This document shows, piece by piece, positions 34,824 to 35,849 of a DNA stretch of 35,849 nt. The notes under the pieces are model-generated. The model was not told where the DNA came from, did no database searches, and worked only from the letters and a program-made list of their open reading frames with translations. The number at the start of each line of letters is the position of its first letter. Positions within the stretch are counted from its first letter, which is position 1. The stretch comes from a virus: positions 1 to 35,849 of the IMG/VR virus record IMGVR_UViG_3300046722_000050; one strand, written 5' to 3'. The position numbers were made by a program, and so were the translations under genes.

Positions 34824-35849
34824 TTAGACTACGGCCTGCTCCTCAGGGAACAGGTTCTGAATGTAGGGTATCCAGTATTCGATGCGGAAGTCCAGCCACT
34901 CGGCGGGCGTAGGCACCGCGATGAAGATGTGAAACACATAGTGACCGTTGAGCAGTTCGGTCGTTGGGTTTTCCGACTGGTTGAACTCGATGCGAGCGCC
35001 GAGCAGCGCCTCGCTGTTGCTCAGTCCATCCAGCCACAGCTGTAGCGAATTCACGATGGCGTCTATTAGCCGCCGATTTCCGGGTTCATCCACCTTCTGC
35101 CAGATGGTAAGCACGACCGTGTTACCGATGTAGTCGAACATCCGCCTAACAGGGATGAACATATCCTTCACATCGGTGTTCGATGGAAAGGCCGCAGTCC
35201 TGTTACCCCATGAGCGCCAGCCGCCAATCCAGTTGAGGGCAGTCACGACGCCTTGGCTGTTGAGCATGTTAGCGTCGAGCAGGTGCATGTTGACCTCACT
35301 CCCATCGGCCAGCTGTAGCGAGTTCATGCGCAGCGACTTGTTGGATGGCGAGTGATAGGGCAGGCCACCGCCACGATAGGCGTCCGTCCATTGAAGGAGC
35401 GGGCCTTGCTGACTGGCGAAGTTGAACACCTTGCTGTCAGTCGCGCCTACTAGCGCGGGCTTGCCGAATAGGCATTGCTGCCTGTTGAACACGATGTTGT
35501 TGTCCTGCTTCCACTGGTGAACGTCTTGGGCCGTCTTCACTGTGACCGTGTCCACGTCGATGAGGCACGTGCAGGCGAAGCAGCCGTTGATGTTTTCGCA
35601 CTTGGCCTCCATGGCAGCGGCTACCATCGGGTCACTGGAGAACTTCGGACAGATGATTACACCAGGCACTTGCCCAGTCTTTTGAAACACGTCCTCGATG
35701 ACTTCCAAGCCTGTGCGTGCGCCAGTGGATTGATTGATGCCGCCGATGATGTCACTGGCGGTTAGAGGCGTCGCTCCCGGAATCTTGCCTTCCAGTGTGA
35801 TCGCGCTGGTAGGCAACGGAATGTCGCCCGATGCTACGCGGGTGATGAT
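34824..35849 (-). CDS. FI: Tail sheath protein FI, 5' end cut by the window
   Basis: The frame is open to the window edge (before the visible TTG at 35816 it reads IITRVASGDIP), so this is the C-terminal about 341 residues. It matches the P2 sheath: TASDIIGGINQSTGARTGLE, VIEDVFQKTGQVPGVIICPK, NMHLLDANMLNSQGVVTALN, WIGGWRSWGNRTAAFPSNTD, VKDMFIPVRRMFDYIGNTVV. A sheath of this family has about 390 or more residues; about 50 should lie outside the window. The sheath contracts to drive the tube through the envelope. Confidence 0.95.
   Translation of the reverse strand: MITRVASGDIPLPTSAITLEGKIPGATPLTASDIIGGINQSTGARTGLEVIEDVFQKTGQVPGVIICPKFSSDPMVAAAMEAKCENINGCFACTCLIDVDTVTVKTAQDVHQWKQDNNIVFNRQQCLFGKPALVGATDSKVFNFASQQGPLLQWTDAYRGGGLPYHSPSNKSLRMNSLQLADGSEVNMHLLDANMLNSQGVVTALNWIGGWRSWGNRTAAFPSNTDVKDMFIPVRRMFDYIGNTVVLTIWQKVDEPGNRRLIDAIVNSLQLWLDGLSNSEALLGARIEFNQSENPTTELLNGHYVFHIFIAVPTPAEWLDFRIEYWIPYIQNLFPEEQAVV

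Noticed and set aside
1-35849. CRISPR array
   Set aside because: The repeats seen are few, unequally spaced over kilobases and not separated by uniform spacers.
1-35849. Insertion sequence or integrase
   Set aside because: No transposase or recombinase frame was recognised; the short repeats carry no gene.

Overview
The window is a 35.8 kb piece of a tailed, contractile-tail (myovirus) phage or prophage. Every gene I can support lies on the minus strand, so transcription runs from the right end to the left end. The right half is a P2-type tail module: sheath, tube, E/E' chaperone with a -1 frameshift, tape measure, X, D, V, U, W, J, I and fibres. This suggests a Gram-negative host, probably a pseudomonad or proteobacterium in the broad sense, but nothing in the sequence fixes the genus. 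No capsid, portal, terminase, integrase or DNA polymerase gene is inside the window.

Layout in the direction of transcription. (1) 35.85-28.1 kb: tail sheath (cut by the window end), tail tube, E-E', tape measure with a wall-hydrolase-like segment, LysM-like X, hub D, spike V, U. (2) 28.1-25.1 kb: baseplate wedge W fused to a collagen-like tail, two more collagen-like genes, then a lysis cassette (holin-like protein, N-acetylmuramoyl-L-alanine amidase, 57-residue membrane protein). (3) 25.1-19.3 kb: baseplate J, a small Cys-rich protein, I, a lectin-like adhesin and a large tail fibre. (4) 19.3-13.9 kb: a compact cassette of ParB-like protein, Gp88-like Cys protein, TET/JBP-type 2-oxoglutarate/Fe(II) dioxygenase, GNAT, class II glutamine amidotransferase, an alpha-glutamyl/putrescinyl-thymine pyrophosphorylase (amino acid:DNA transferase) type protein and a P-loop kinase. 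I read this as a DNA-base hypermodification pathway: oxidise a pyrimidine methyl group in DNA, phosphorylate the hydroxymethyl, displace the phosphate with an amine or amino acid, then trim or acylate it. It is coupled to the tail-fibre gene by an ATGA overlap and is the most interesting system here. (5) 13.9-12.9 kb: about 0.9 kb without a convincing gene, full of inverted repeats. (6) 12.9-6.1 kb: a run of small, mostly unknown genes (several with zinc-ribbon cysteines, one HNH nuclease, one Rossmann methyltransferase-like protein), many started by the same AGGAGACACC-TATG signal and separated by strongly structured spacers. (7) 6.1-0 kb: second ParB-like protein, a tRNA-like fold, small zinc proteins, an SNF2-type helicase, and an ERF-family single-strand annealing protein.

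The non-coding sequence is unusually organised. Six near-perfect palindromes (CAACTA-N-C-TTGAA arms) sit between genes across the whole window. A dispersed repeat of about 130 bp occurs five times, once in inverted orientation and once inside a coding sequence. A second short repeat (TAATTCCTAA with CG-rich palindromes) occurs three times. One spacer carries a 76-nt element that folds as a tRNA cloverleaf and ends in CCA, but has non-canonical loops.
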